A DNA stretch of 64,000 nt from Thermomonospora catenispora. Lineage in GTDB: Bacteria > Actinomycetota > Actinomycetes > Streptosporangiales > Streptosporangiaceae. Positions within the stretch are counted from its first letter, which is position 1. Every line of letters begins with the position of its first letter. Location of the stretch: assembly GCF_006363815.1 (NCBI RefSeq), contig NZ_RRYT01000015.1:37650-101649 (forward strand). Direction: 5' to 3'. The position numbers and the translations under genes are program-made. The notes beneath the pieces are model-generated. The model made no database searches, had not been told where the DNA came from, and saw only the letters and a list, made by a program, of their open reading frames with translations. Below, piece after piece: positions 34,347 to 43,029 of the stretch.

Positions 34347-35696
34347 GTGACGGGGTGGCGACGCAAGGCACGGGGGATCTCGCGCAGGACGGCGGGACGG
34401 CTGCAGCGATTGCGGCGCAGGTCCGCCCTGCTGCTGCTGAGGTGGCTGCTCGCGCTGCGGGGGCGACGCGAGCACGGGGAGCGGGTGCGCATCCGCATCC
34501 TGCTGCAGAACGCCTACGGGATGGGCGGCACGATCCGGACCGCGCTGAACCTGGCCGGTCATCTGGCCGCCCGGTACGACGTGGAGATCGTCAGCGTGAT
34601 CCGCAACGTGGAGCGGCCCTTCTTCGCGTTCCCGCCGGGGGTCACGGTGATCACCGCCGACGACCGGACGGTGCGGCGGGGCCCGGCGGCCCGGCTGCTG
34701 TCACGGTTCCCCAGCGTGCTGACCCCGCGCCGCGACGTGACCGCTCCGAGCGTGTCGCTGTGGACCGACCTGTGCCTGGCGCGGACGCTGTGGTCGGGCC
34801 GGGAGCACGTGCTGATCGGCACCAAGCCGGTGCACAACATGCTCATCGCCGAGGTCGCGCCGCGTTCGGTGATCAAGATCGGTCAGGACCACATGAACCT
34901 GACCGCCTACAAGCCCTGGCTGCGGGCCGGGATCGCCCGCTCCTACCCGCGGCTGGACCTGCTCACGGTGCTGACCCGGGCGTCGCTGGAGGCGTTCGCG
35001 GAGCTGCTGGGCGGGGAGCGTCCGCGGATCGTGCAGGTGCCCAACGCCGTCCCCGAGCTGAACGGCGGTCCCGCCGACCTGGACCGCAAAGTGATCATCA
35101 CGGCCGGGCGGCTGACCTGGCAGAAGGGCTATGACATGCTCGTGCGGGCGTACGCGCAGGTCGCCCCGCACCATCCGGACTGGGAGCTGCGCATCTTCGG
35201 GTCGGGCCCCAGGCACGAGCAGATCAAGGCGCTCATCGACGAGCACGATCTGCACGAGCACGTCCGGCTCATGGGGCGGTCCACCGACCTGGGGGTCGAG
35301 CTGGCCAAGGCGTCGGTGTGCGTGCTCAGCTCGCGGTTCGAGGGGATGCCGATGGTGATCCTGGAGGCGATGAGCAAGGGACTCCCGACGGTGGCGTTCG
35401 ACTGCCCGACCGGCCCGGCCGAGCTGATCGCCCACGAGGTGAACGGGCTGCTGGTCCCGCCCAAGGACGTCGACGCGCTGGCGGCGACGCTGCGCCGGAT
35501 CATCGCCGACGAGGAGCTGCGGCACCGGCTCGGCGAGCAGGCCCGCCGTGCGGCGGAGGCGTACGCGCTGCCCGTGATCGGGGCGCGCTGGGAGGAGCTG
35601 ATCGAGGAGGTCACCGCGCCGCGGCGCACCGGACGCCGCCCCGCGGACGGCAGGGCGGCGTCCTGGCGCCGGGGTCAGCGGCGCGCCACGTCGTAG
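34347..35696 (+). CDS. Family 4 glycosyltransferase (GT-B)
   Basis: A 449-residue GT-B glycosyltransferase. The N-terminal acceptor domain begins after a basic stretch at about residue 48 (RIRILLQNAYGMGGTIRTAL). The C-terminal donor domain at about 250-430 contains IITAGRLTWQKGYD and the E-x7-E type motif in EGMPMVILEAMSKG. A basic amphipathic N-terminus (about residues 1-45) suggests peripheral membrane binding. Donor and acceptor are unknown; cell-wall or exopolysaccharide assembly is likely. The GTG at 34347 has GGGAG upstream; the frame is open to 34080 but without a better start. Its last 22 bases overlap the convergent peptidase gene. Confidence 0.88.
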   Translation: MTGWRRKARGISRRTAGRLQRLRRRSALLLLRWLLALRGRREHGERVRIRILLQNAYGMGGTIRTALNLAGHLAARYDVEIVSVIRNVERPFFAFPPGVTVITADDRTVRRGPAARLLSRFPSVLTPRRDVTAPSVSLWTDLCLARTLWSGREHVLIGTKPVHNMLIAEVAPRSVIKIGQDHMNLTAYKPWLRAGIARSYPRLDLLTVLTRASLEAFAELLGGERPRIVQVPNAVPELNGGPADLDRKVIITAGRLTWQKGYDMLVRAYAQVAPHHPDWELRIFGSGPRHEQIKALIDEHDLHEHVRLMGRSTDLGVELAKASVCVLSSRFEGMPMVILEAMSKGLPTVAFDCPTGPAELIAHEVNGLLVPPKDVDALAATLRRIIADEELRHRLGEQARRAAEAYALPVIGARWEELIEEVTAPRRTGRRPADGRAASWRRGQRRATS

Positions 35697-37030
35697 ACGG
35701 CGCAGCCGATCAGCTCCAGCGACACCTGCAGCCGCTGGAGGCTGATGTTCTCGGCGACGGTGTCCTCCGGCGTGTGATAGATCGGCTCCAGCTGGCTGGG
35801 CGCCTCCTCGCCCCGCCAGCTGAAGTTGCCGGCGTCGATGCCGCGCTCGAAGAACGCCTCATGGTCGCTGGAGCCGCGGGCGGTGGGGCCCTTGACCTGG
35901 CCGGTGTAGCCGAGCCGTTCGGCCGCGGCGGCGACCGCGGCCGTGGTGGTGTTGTCGGCGCCGTCCACCGACAGCAGCCAGTAGGTGCCCGCCGGCGGGT
36001 GGCTGGTGGCGACCATGTCGTTCTGGAAGCAGCCGCTGATCCGGGCGACCTCCTCGTCGGTGAGCCGGGACACGTAGTGGCGGGCTCCGATCAGGCCGTA
36101 CTCCTCCGAGCCCCACAGCGCGATCGTGATGTCCTGCTGGGTGGGCAGGCGACGCAGCGCCCGGGCCAGTTCCAGGCACAGCACGGTGCCGCTGCCGTCG
36201 TCGTTGGCGCCCGGAGAGCCGGGGACGCTGTCGTAGTGGGCGCTGACGATCACCTTCCTGCGCTCGGGGTTGGGCAGCGTGGCGCGCCGCTCGGCCAGCA
36301 CGTTGTAGGAGGTCAGCCCGCTGTGGTGGGTGACGGTCAGCTCCAGCCGGGACACCTTCGCGCGGATCTGCTCGCCGTGGTACTGGGCCACGCCCAGCAC
36401 CGGGATCGGCACGTCCTCGGCGAGCGAGGGGGTGAACGCGGCGGCCTTGCGCTCGGGGAAACCGTCGGAGGGCACGTTGGCGATGAGCACCGCGGCCGCG
36501 CCCTTGGCGGCGGCGGCCTTGGCCTGCGCCGTCTCCTGGCCGGCGACCCGGGTGAACAGCACCAGCCCGCCGGTGACGTCCTCGGTCACCTCGGTGGCGG
36601 CGCCCAGATCGACGATGCGGCCGCGGGCGGAGCCGACCGCGCCGCGGGGAGCGGCGCTGCACTGCCAGTGCACGCCCGGGGCCCGCATCTCGGCGAGGTA
36701 CTTGTCGGCCACCGGGAACGGCTGCAGCGTCACCGAGTAGCCGAGGTCGCGCAGCACGCCGGCGATGTAGCGGGCGGCGCGATGCTCGCCGGAGGTGCCG
36801 GAGATGCGCCAGCCGATCTCGTCGCTGAGCACCTTGAGGTGCCGCAGTGCGCGGCGGGCGTCGACCCGGGCGACCACGGCCCGGTCCCCCGCCGTGAGGG
36901 AGGGCGGCCGGCTCGCTCCAGGGCGCTGTCTGGTCGCGGCGGCGGCCGCGCCGGGACTGAGCCCGACGGTGGCGAATCCCGCGAAGGCCGCGGCTCCGGC
37001 GAGCAGTTGACGTCGTCTGAGCTCGGGCAT
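35675..37030 (-). CDS. Exported M28-family aminopeptidase with PA domain
   Basis: A 451-residue zinc peptidase. The N-terminus (LRRRQLLAGAAAFAG) is a probable twin-arginine signal ending near residue 33. A protease-associated (PA) insert covers about residues 120-235. The M28 catalytic part has co-catalytic zinc ligands visible in SAHYDSVPGSPG, ANDDGSG, SEEYGLIG, QNDMVATS and YHTPEDT. It resembles streptomycete aminopeptidases acting on extracellular peptides. The ATG at 37030 follows a GGAGGC ribosome site. It is transcribed away from the TetR gene; a palindrome in the 257-base gap between them may regulate either gene. Confidence 0.92.
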   Translation of the reverse strand: MPELRRRQLLAGAAAFAGFATVGLSPGAAAAATRQRPGASRPPSLTAGDRAVVARVDARRALRHLKVLSDEIGWRISGTSGEHRAARYIAGVLRDLGYSVTLQPFPVADKYLAEMRAPGVHWQCSAAPRGAVGSARGRIVDLGAATEVTEDVTGGLVLFTRVAGQETAQAKAAAAKGAAAVLIANVPSDGFPERKAAAFTPSLAEDVPIPVLGVAQYHGEQIRAKVSRLELTVTHHSGLTSYNVLAERRATLPNPERRKVIVSAHYDSVPGSPGANDDGSGTVLCLELARALRRLPTQQDITIALWGSEEYGLIGARHYVSRLTDEEVARISGCFQNDMVATSHPPAGTYWLLSVDGADNTTTAAVAAAAERLGYTGQVKGPTARGSSDHEAFFERGIDAGNFSWRGEEAPSQLEPIYHTPEDTVAENISLQRLQVSLELIGCAVYDVARR

Positions 37031-37173
37031 GGCGCCTCCTGGATGCCGGGCAGGTCACCCGGACGGTCCCGGTCGGGGACCGCCACGGTGACCTGCACTG
37101 AATTTTCCGGAAGGGCGCCCTATCCGCGGTGAACTTATGTAATGACCGATCTGCCCACAAGATGCATGATTCC

Positions 37174-37190
37174 CACGAAATCGTTTCGTG
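37174..37190. promoter_or_regulatory. 17-bp palindrome between M28 peptidase and TetR genes
   Basis: CACGAAA-TCG-TTTCGTG is a perfect palindrome 98 bases upstream of the TetR start and 144 bases upstream of the peptidase start. It is a plausible TetR operator. Confidence 0.45.
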
Positions 37191-37287
37191 ATCACACGCC
37201 GATCCGCGGTCCGGCCCGGCGCGTCCGCCCGGCCGTCCGGGCGCATAAGGTGAGGCCTCGGGTGTCGGAGATGAAGGCGAGGCTGTG

Positions 37288-37860
37288 ATGAGCACCGGTC
37301 GATCCCTGCGCGACCAGCTGCTGGACGCCTTCGCCGAGCTGCTCACCGTGCGCGGCTACCGGGGCGTCCGGATGCAGGACGTCGCGAACGCGGTGGGAGT
37401 CAGCCGGCAGACCGTCTACAACGAGTTCGGCGACAAGTGGCGGCTGGCGCAGGCCCTGGTGATCCGGGACAACGAGGCCTATCTGGACGGGATCGACCAG
37501 GTGCTGGCCCGGCACACCGACCTGTACTCGGCGGTGGCCGCGGCGGTGTCGTTCACGCTGCACACCTCGGCCGATGACCCGGTCAAGAAGGCGGTGCTGA
37601 CCGGCACCGGCGGCGAGGAGCTGCTGCCGCTGCTGACCACGCAGGCCGAGCCGGTGCTGTTCGGCGCCAAGGCGCGCCTGATCGAGCACGTGCTGCGCCG
37701 TTGGCCGCATCTGGATCGCACGGCGCTGACCGAGGCGGCGGATGCGGCGATCCGGCTGACCATGAGCCACATGCTGCTGCCGGGCGACCCGCCCGACCGC
37801 GTGGCCCGGCAGATCGCCCGGCTGGTGGCCCGGTACGTGGGCGAGCCCTGTCCGGAGTAG
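37288..37860 (+). CDS. TetR-family transcriptional regulator
   Basis: A 190-residue regulator with a TetR N-terminal helix-turn-helix (residues about 8-55: RDQLLDAFAELLTVRGYRGV, then DVANAVGVSRQTVYNEFGDK). The C-terminal ligand domain is unassigned. The ATG at 37288 is chosen over the GTG three bases upstream because GCGAGG is five bases away. It precedes an acyl-CoA dehydrogenase gene by 82 bases on the same strand, and TetR proteins often control such genes, so fatty-acid or related acyl-CoA ligands are plausible. Confidence 0.9.
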   Translation: MSTGRSLRDQLLDAFAELLTVRGYRGVRMQDVANAVGVSRQTVYNEFGDKWRLAQALVIRDNEAYLDGIDQVLARHTDLYSAVAAAVSFTLHTSADDPVKKAVLTGTGGEELLPLLTTQAEPVLFGAKARLIEHVLRRWPHLDRTALTEAADAAIRLTMSHMLLPGDPPDRVARQIARLVARYVGEPCPE

Positions 37861-37882
37861 CCGGGCCCCCGCGAAGGTGTGT

Positions 37883-37898
37883 CAGTAACTCCTTACTG
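37883..37898. promoter_or_regulatory. Dyad upstream of the acyl-CoA dehydrogenase gene
   Basis: CAGTAA-N4-TTACTG is a perfect 6-bp inverted repeat 45 bases before the GTG start at 37943, in a gap of only 82 bases. It differs from the 37174 palindrome, so the two are probably read by different regulators. Confidence 0.4.
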
Positions 37899-37942
37899 CG
37901 CTTGATACGGTGTCCTCGCGGCACGAGCTGAGGAGGCGCGCA

Positions 37943-39124
37943 GTGGACTTCGACCTTCCGGAGAGCGCGATCGCGGTGCGCGACGGGGTGCGGGCGGTCG
38001 CCGAGCGGTACGACCAGGCCTACTGGGACCGGTGCGACGCCGAGAAGCGCTGGCCCGAGGAGGTCTGGCAGGACCTGGTCAAGGGCGGTTGGACGGCGCT
38101 GGCGATCCCCGAGGAGTACGGCGGCGGCGGACAGGGGCTGCTGGAGCTGGCGGTGGCGCTGGAGAGCCTGGCGGCCGGCGGCGCGGGCGGGGCCGCCTCG
38201 TTCCTGTACCTGCTGACCCCGGCGTTCGGCGGGCTGACCATCGCCCGGCACGGCACCGAGAGGCAGCGGGCCGAGTTCCTGCCGAAGATCGCCGCCGGCG
38301 CGCTGAACACCTGCTTCGCCATCACCGAGCCGGACGCCGGCAGCAACGCCATCGACATCGTCACCCGGGCGGTCCGCGACGGCGACCACTTCGTGGTGCA
38401 CGGACAGAAGATCTGGATCTCCGGGGTCGAGCGGGCCGACTTCATGGTGCTGGTGACCCGCACCATCCCGGCCGCCGAGGCCGGCCCCCGGGTCAACGGG
38501 TTCACCGTGCTGCTGGTGGACGTCAAGGAGGCGCTGGCTGAGGGGACCCTGACCTACCGGCCGATCCCCAAGCTCGGCACCAACATCGTCGCCTCCAGCA
38601 TGGTGTTCCTGGACGGTGTGCGGGTGCCGGTCGACCGGGTGCTCGGCGAGGTGGACCAGGGCTTCACGGTGCTGTGGGACATCCTGAACCCCGAGCGGAT
38701 CCTGGCCGCCGCCGGCGGGGTCGGCTCCGGCGAGCTGGTGCTCAAGACCGCCTGCGACTACGCCCGGGAGCGCGCCCCGTTCGGCAAGCCCATCGGGGCC
38801 AACCAGGCGGTGGCGTTCCCGCTGGCGCGGATCAAGGCCCAGCTGGAGCTGGCCCGGCTGATGACCTACAAGGCCGCCTGGCTGTGGGATCGGCGGCGTC
38901 CGTGCGGCGCGGAGGCCAACATCGCCAAGCTGACCGCGGCCGACGCGGCCTGGCAGGCGGCGGACCGGGCGTTCCAGGTCCACGGCGGGATGGCCTACTC
39001 GCTGGAGTACCCGGTGGCGCGCTTCTTCCGCGACGCGCGGATCGCCAAGAACATCCCGGTCGCCGAGGAGCTGGTGCTCGCCCACATCGCCCAGCACGAG
39101 CTGGGATTGCCCAAGTCCTACTGA
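37943..39124 (+). CDS. Acyl-CoA dehydrogenase
   Basis: A 393-residue FAD-dependent acyl-CoA dehydrogenase. The N-terminal helical, middle beta and C-terminal helical domains are all present: CFAITEPDAGSNA (flavin motif, about residue 125), the GQKIWIS segment, RAPFGKPIGANQAV near 275, and QVHGGMAYSLEYPV with ARFFRDARI near 350. The catalytic Glu of the family is plausibly in the LEYPV segment. Chain-length preference cannot be told. The GTG at 37943 has GAGGAGG upstream. It probably belongs to fatty-acid or branched acyl-CoA breakdown under the TetR gene upstream. Confidence 0.92.
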   Translation: MDFDLPESAIAVRDGVRAVAERYDQAYWDRCDAEKRWPEEVWQDLVKGGWTALAIPEEYGGGGQGLLELAVALESLAAGGAGGAASFLYLLTPAFGGLTIARHGTERQRAEFLPKIAAGALNTCFAITEPDAGSNAIDIVTRAVRDGDHFVVHGQKIWISGVERADFMVLVTRTIPAAEAGPRVNGFTVLLVDVKEALAEGTLTYRPIPKLGTNIVASSMVFLDGVRVPVDRVLGEVDQGFTVLWDILNPERILAAAGGVGSGELVLKTACDYARERAPFGKPIGANQAVAFPLARIKAQLELARLMTYKAAWLWDRRRPCGAEANIAKLTAADAAWQAADRAFQVHGGMAYSLEYPVARFFRDARIAKNIPVAEELVLAHIAQHELGLPKSY

Positions 39125-39211
39125 AATCGGGTGTTGCCCGCGTCACATCCGGGGACGATCATGGGGGGCGTCGACGTCCCCCGACACCCCCTGTCGTTCC
39201 GGGAGGCGCAC

Positions 39212-39646
39212 ATGCCGGAGTCGTACGCCAGCGCCGTGATCAACGCCAGCGCCGAGGAGGTCTGGGCGTACGTCCGCGATCCGGGCAACCTGTCCCGGTG
39301 GCGGCCGGGCATCGAGACCTGCGCGATCGAGGACGGCGGTCCGCCGGACCGGGTGGGCGCGGTGCGGCGGCTGATCGGGGTCGGCGACAGGGTGTTCCGG
39401 GAGCGGCTGACCCGGCTGGACGACGCCGCCCGGTGCTGCTCGTTCGACATCATCGACTGCCCGCTGCCGGTCCGCGACTGCCGCACCACGATCCGGGTGG
39501 CGCCGGTGACCGACACCGGGCAGGCGTTCGTGGAATGGCGGGCCGAGTTCACCGCCGACGCCGCCGACGAGCGCGCGATGACCGCCACGTTCGACCAGGC
39601 GGTGCTGGGGTCGGCGCTGGACCTGCTACGGCGCCGGTTCGGCTGA
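39212..39646 (+). CDS. SRPBCC-family (polyketide cyclase/START-like) protein
   Basis: A 144-residue single-domain protein with the SRPBCC helix-grip fold pattern (INASAEEVWAYVRDPGNLSR at the start, a long C-terminal helix ending SALDLLRRRFG). Proteins of this type bind hydrophobic ligands or act as cyclase/aromatase-like enzymes. Nothing in the sequence fixes the ligand. The ATG at 39212 has GGGAGG six bases upstream. Its final 21 bases overlap the convergent esterase gene. Confidence 0.82.
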   Translation: MPESYASAVINASAEEVWAYVRDPGNLSRWRPGIETCAIEDGGPPDRVGAVRRLIGVGDRVFRERLTRLDDAARCCSFDIIDCPLPVRDCRTTIRVAPVTDTGQAFVEWRAEFTADAADERAMTATFDQAVLGSALDLLRRRFG

Positions 39647-40594
39647 CCGGCCGGCCCGGTCGGCGGTGAACGCCGCGCGCAGCCGGGCCGCGGCCAGGGC
39701 GCGGGCGTGCGCCCCCTCGGGGAAGATCTCCGGGAGCAGGAAGAACGAGTGGATCGTGCCGGGGTAGCGGCGCAGCTCCACCGGCACCCCGGCCTCGGCC
39801 ATCCGCCGGGCGTAGGCCTCGCCCTCGTCGCGCAGGATGTCGCACTCGGCGGTGATCACGGTGGCCGGCGCCAGCCCGGACAGGTCGGCGGCGCGCAGGG
39901 GGGCCAGGCGGGGGGAGGCGGGATCCGCGCCGCCCCGGTACATCTCCAGGCAGGAGGCCATCACCGCGGCGTCCAGGCCCAGGCCGGCGCCGTACTCGGC
40001 CCAGCTGGGGGTGTCCATCGCCGTGTCGGTGACGGGATAGACCAGCAGCTGATGGACCAGCGGCAGATCCTCGTCGCGGGCCTGCCGGGCGACCACGGCG
40101 GCCAGGTTGCCGCCCGCGCTCTCCCCCGCGACCGCCAGCCGCGCCGGGTCGGCGCCGTACCGCTCGGGACGCGCGGCCACATCGGCCAGCACGGCCCACG
40201 CGTCCTCGACGGCGGCCGGGAACGGATGCTCAGGGGCCAGCCGGTAGCCCACGCTCACCACCGCGCAGTCCGCGCGGGCCGACAGGTCCCGGCACACCCC
40301 GTCCACATCGTCGATGTCGCCGAGCACGAAGCCGCCGCCGTGCAGGTACACCAGGGCGGGCAGCGGGCCGGCGGAACGGGGGCGGGGCCGGTACAGCCGC
40401 ACCGGGACCGGCCCGGCGGGACCGGCCGCCGTCAGGTCCCGCACCTCGGCCAGCGGCGGATACGGCGGACGCTCCGGAGGCGGGAGGCGCCGCCGGGCAC
40501 GTCGCAGCTCCTCGATCGAGGACGCGTTCCCGGTCAGCTCCGCGCACAGGGCGAGCAGTTCGCGGAACCGCTGGATCTGCGGCTGCGAGGGCAC
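39626..40594 (-). CDS. Alpha/beta hydrolase, HSL-type esterase
   Basis: A 322-residue esterase of the hormone-sensitive lipase family. The oxyanion motif is YLHGGGFVLG (about residue 85). The nucleophile elbow is VAGESAGGN (about 155). The acid is in AECDILRDEG (about 250) and the His in PGTIHSFF (about 280). The common GDSAGG is GESAGG here. It would hydrolyse short acyl esters in the cytoplasm. The GTG at 40594 follows GGAGG by four bases. A PuuD-type gene lies 53 bases upstream on the same strand. Confidence 0.92.
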   Translation of the reverse strand: MPSQPQIQRFRELLALCAELTGNASSIEELRRARRRLPPPERPPYPPLAEVRDLTAAGPAGPVPVRLYRPRPRSAGPLPALVYLHGGGFVLGDIDDVDGVCRDLSARADCAVVSVGYRLAPEHPFPAAVEDAWAVLADVAARPERYGADPARLAVAGESAGGNLAAVVARQARDEDLPLVHQLLVYPVTDTAMDTPSWAEYGAGLGLDAAVMASCLEMYRGGADPASPRLAPLRAADLSGLAPATVITAECDILRDEGEAYARRMAEAGVPVELRRYPGTIHSFFLLPEIFPEGAHARALAAARLRAAFTADRAGRSAEPAP

Positions 40595-40647
40595 GAGACC
40601 TCCAGGGCGTCGGGTGCACGGACGAGCCGAATGCGCGGGCGGGACGG

Positions 40648-41382
40648 TCATCCGCCGCCGGCCTCGGCGACGAGCCCGGCGAACAGGCGCAGGTCGTCGC
40701 CGTCTTCTGGATGCCACTGCACGCCCAGCCCAAACCGGTGCCCCGACAGCTCCACCGCCTCCACCACCCGGTCGTCGGTCCAGGCCACCGGGACCAGTCC
40801 GGCGCCGAGCCGGTCGACCGCCTGGTGGTGGTAGGTGGGCACCTCGACCTGGTCGCCGAGCATCGCGCCGAGCAGGCATTCGGGGGCGATGCGCACCCGG
40901 TGGCGGCCGATCCGCCCGGGCGCCGGCAGGTGCTCCTCGTGCCCGACGACCTCCGGCAGATGCTGCAGAAGGGTGCCGCCGAGGGCCACGTTGAGCAGCT
41001 GCATGCCCCGGCAGACGGCCAGGAACGGCAGACCGGCCTCCAGCACGGCGCGGACCAGGGCCAGCTCGAAGCGGTCGCGCCGGGGATGCGGCGGGCCGGT
41101 CTCCGGGTGCCGCCGGGCCCCGTACAGCGCGGGGTCCACGTCGGGGCCGCCGGCGAGCACGACGCCGTCCAGCCGTCGCATCAGAGCGGGCAGGCCGTCG
41201 AGCGCGTCCGTCGGAGGGATCAGCACCGGCACGCCGCCGGCCCGTTCGATCGCCCGCGGATAGGACGCCGGGAGCAGCGTCGCCTCGCGGATCCACACGC
41301 CCCAGCGGGCGGGATCCTCATAGGCGGTCACCCCGATGATCGGCGGTGCGCCGCGCGGCGCGCCGGTCTGGCCGTCGGTCAT
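40648..41382 (-). CDS. Gamma-glutamyl-gamma-aminobutyrate hydrolase (PuuD-like) family protein
   Basis: A 244-residue class I glutamine-amidotransferase-fold hydrolase of the peptidase C26 type. The nucleophile Cys is in FLAVCRGMQLLN (about residue 118), with the His in GVQWHPE (about 225). The N-terminal PPIIGVTAYED is typical. Relatives release GABA from gamma-glutamyl-GABA in polyamine breakdown; in actinomycetes many act on other gamma-glutamyl compounds. The ATG at 41382 follows GGGAGGGGAG. It is read before the esterase gene and away from the flavohemoglobin gene. Confidence 0.9.
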   Translation of the reverse strand: MTDGQTGAPRGAPPIIGVTAYEDPARWGVWIREATLLPASYPRAIERAGGVPVLIPPTDALDGLPALMRRLDGVVLAGGPDVDPALYGARRHPETGPPHPRRDRFELALVRAVLEAGLPFLAVCRGMQLLNVALGGTLLQHLPEVVGHEEHLPAPGRIGRHRVRIAPECLLGAMLGDQVEVPTYHHQAVDRLGAGLVPVAWTDDRVVEAVELSGHRFGLGVQWHPEDGDDLRLFAGLVAEAGGG

Positions 41383-41850
41383 GCGCTGCTCCCCTCCCGA
41401 GAACCGGGCCGCCGGGGTTTTCGGACCGGCCGGTTCGGAATATGGATACCCGCCACCCGTCGTACCGATCACCGTTCCGCACCCGGCGCCTCCCGGTGGG
41501 GAAATTCACTCCCCGGGAGAAGATCTTTCCACTGCTTGACGGGCCTCCCGTCACCGACCGTGCCCGACCAGGCGATCCGGTCGAGCATCGCTCACCGGCG
41601 GTGACCGGAAGCCTCCGGAGGAATGTTCGATATTCGAACACCGCGTACCGAATCGGATGCGTCAGACGCCATCGACACGGCATTCCACGCCGACCGAATA
41701 TGCCATTCATCGGCGGAACCGGTTGAGCCCTTCCGAAAGCGATGCGAGACTCTCAGCAAGCCGGACATGCCGCTGGTAGCGATCATGTCCGCCGCATTCC
41801 CGCCGCGCCTTCGCAGTCCCCTGAATCACCCCAGAGGGCGAGTAGAACCC
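41383..41850. other. Divergent intergenic region with a palindrome upstream of the flavohemoglobin gene
   Basis: A 468-base gap of lower GC, without a supportable gene. At 41624-41640 lies a perfect 17-bp palindrome, TGTTCGA-TAT-TCGAACA, about 210 bases upstream of the flavohemoglobin start. Its arms run opposite to the actinobacterial SOS box (CGAAC-N4-GTTCG), so it is not a LexA site; a nitric-oxide or stress regulator is possible. Confidence 0.45.
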
Positions 41851-43029
41851 ATGTCGCCTGATGCCCGAATCGTCAAAGAGACTTTCGCCTTGCTGGAACC
41901 GAACGCCGATCGGGCGGTCGCGTATTTCTACGGCCGGCTGTTCGCCGAGCAGCCGCGACTGCGCGCATTGTTCCCCCCGGCGCTGGACGCCCAGCGCGAC
42001 CGGGCGTTGCGGGTGCTGACCCGCCTGGTGTGGAGCCTGGAGGATCCCGCCGTCTTCGAGGACCGGCTGCGCCGGCTCGGCCGCGAGCATCGCAAGATGG
42101 GTCTGGGCCGGGAGCACTACCCGGCGGTGGGCGCCGCGCTGGTGGCGACGCTGCGCCGGTTCGCCGCCGACGCCTGGACCCCGCGGGTGGAGGCGGCCTG
42201 GACCTCGGTGTTCGCCGCCGCCGTGCGCACGATGACCGAGGCCGCCGAGGCCGACGCGGCGCGCACGCCCCCGTGGTGGCTCGGCGAGGTGATCGGCCAC
42301 GAACGCCGCCGGCACGACATCGCGGTGCTGACGGTGCGGCCCGGCCAGCCGCTGCCCTACGCCGCCGGACAGCACGTCACGGTCCAGACGTCCCGCTGGC
42401 CGCGGGTGTGGCGGCCCTACTCGGTGGCCAACGCGCCCCGCCCCGACGGCGTCCTCACCCTGCACGTGCGGGCCGTCCCCGCCGGCTGGATCAGCGGAAC
42501 GCTGGTCCGGCACACCGCCGTGGGCGACACCGTGATGCTCGGTCCGGCGCAGGGCGAGATGACCTTGGACCGCGCCGGGGACCGGGACCTGCTGCTGGTC
42601 GCCGGCGGGACCGGGCTGGCCCCGCTCAAGGCGCTCGCCGAGCAGTCCCTCGCCGCGAGCCCGGGCCGCCGGATCGACCTGGTGTGGGGCGTCCGCACCG
42701 TGACCGACCTGTACGACCTGCCCGCGCTGCGGGCCATGGAGTCCGCCTGCCCGGCGCTGCGGGTGATCCCCGTGGTCTCCGACGACCCCGGCTTCGAGGG
42801 CCTGCGCGGCGCCGTCCCGGACGCGCTGCGGCGGCTGGAGGACCTGCCCGTGGCCGACGGGCACGCCTATGTGAGCGGCCCTCCCGCGATGGTGTCCCGG
42901 ACCGTGCGGGCGCTGCGGGAGCTGGGGGCGCCGCCGGAGCGGATCGAGCACGACGGATCCGACCTGGACCCCGATCCCGCGGTCGTCGAGCCCGCCCCGG
43001 TCGGAGCGGCCGGGCTCAGTCGGTCATAG
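41851..43029 (+). CDS. hmp: Flavohemoglobin (nitric oxide dioxygenase)
   Basis: A 392-residue fusion of globin and reductase. The globin part (about residues 1-140) has the B10 Tyr in YFYGRLF, the CD1 Phe in LRALFPP and the proximal His80 in GREHRKMGL. The reductase part has the FAD motif WRPYSVAN (about 190), the NAD motif AGGTGLAPLKAL (about 255), and a terminal YVSGPPAMV. It would oxidise NO to nitrate in the cytoplasm. The ATG at 41851 is chosen; the frame is open to 41623 but the extra residues have no family match. Its end overlaps the convergent MBL gene by 14 bases. Confidence 0.9.
   Translation: MSPDARIVKETFALLEPNADRAVAYFYGRLFAEQPRLRALFPPALDAQRDRALRVLTRLVWSLEDPAVFEDRLRRLGREHRKMGLGREHYPAVGAALVATLRRFAADAWTPRVEAAWTSVFAAAVRTMTEAAEADAARTPPWWLGEVIGHERRRHDIAVLTVRPGQPLPYAAGQHVTVQTSRWPRVWRPYSVANAPRPDGVLTLHVRAVPAGWISGTLVRHTAVGDTVMLGPAQGEMTLDRAGDRDLLLVAGGTGLAPLKALAEQSLAASPGRRIDLVWGVRTVTDLYDLPALRAMESACPALRVIPVVSDDPGFEGLRGAVPDALRRLEDLPVADGHAYVSGPPAMVSRTVRALRELGAPPERIEHDGSDLDPDPAVVEPAPVGAAGLSRS

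Noticed and set aside
41624-41640. LexA SOS box upstream of the flavohemoglobin gene
   Set aside because: The arms read GTTCGA...TCGAAC, the reverse of CGAAC-N4-GTTCG, and the spacing is wrong.
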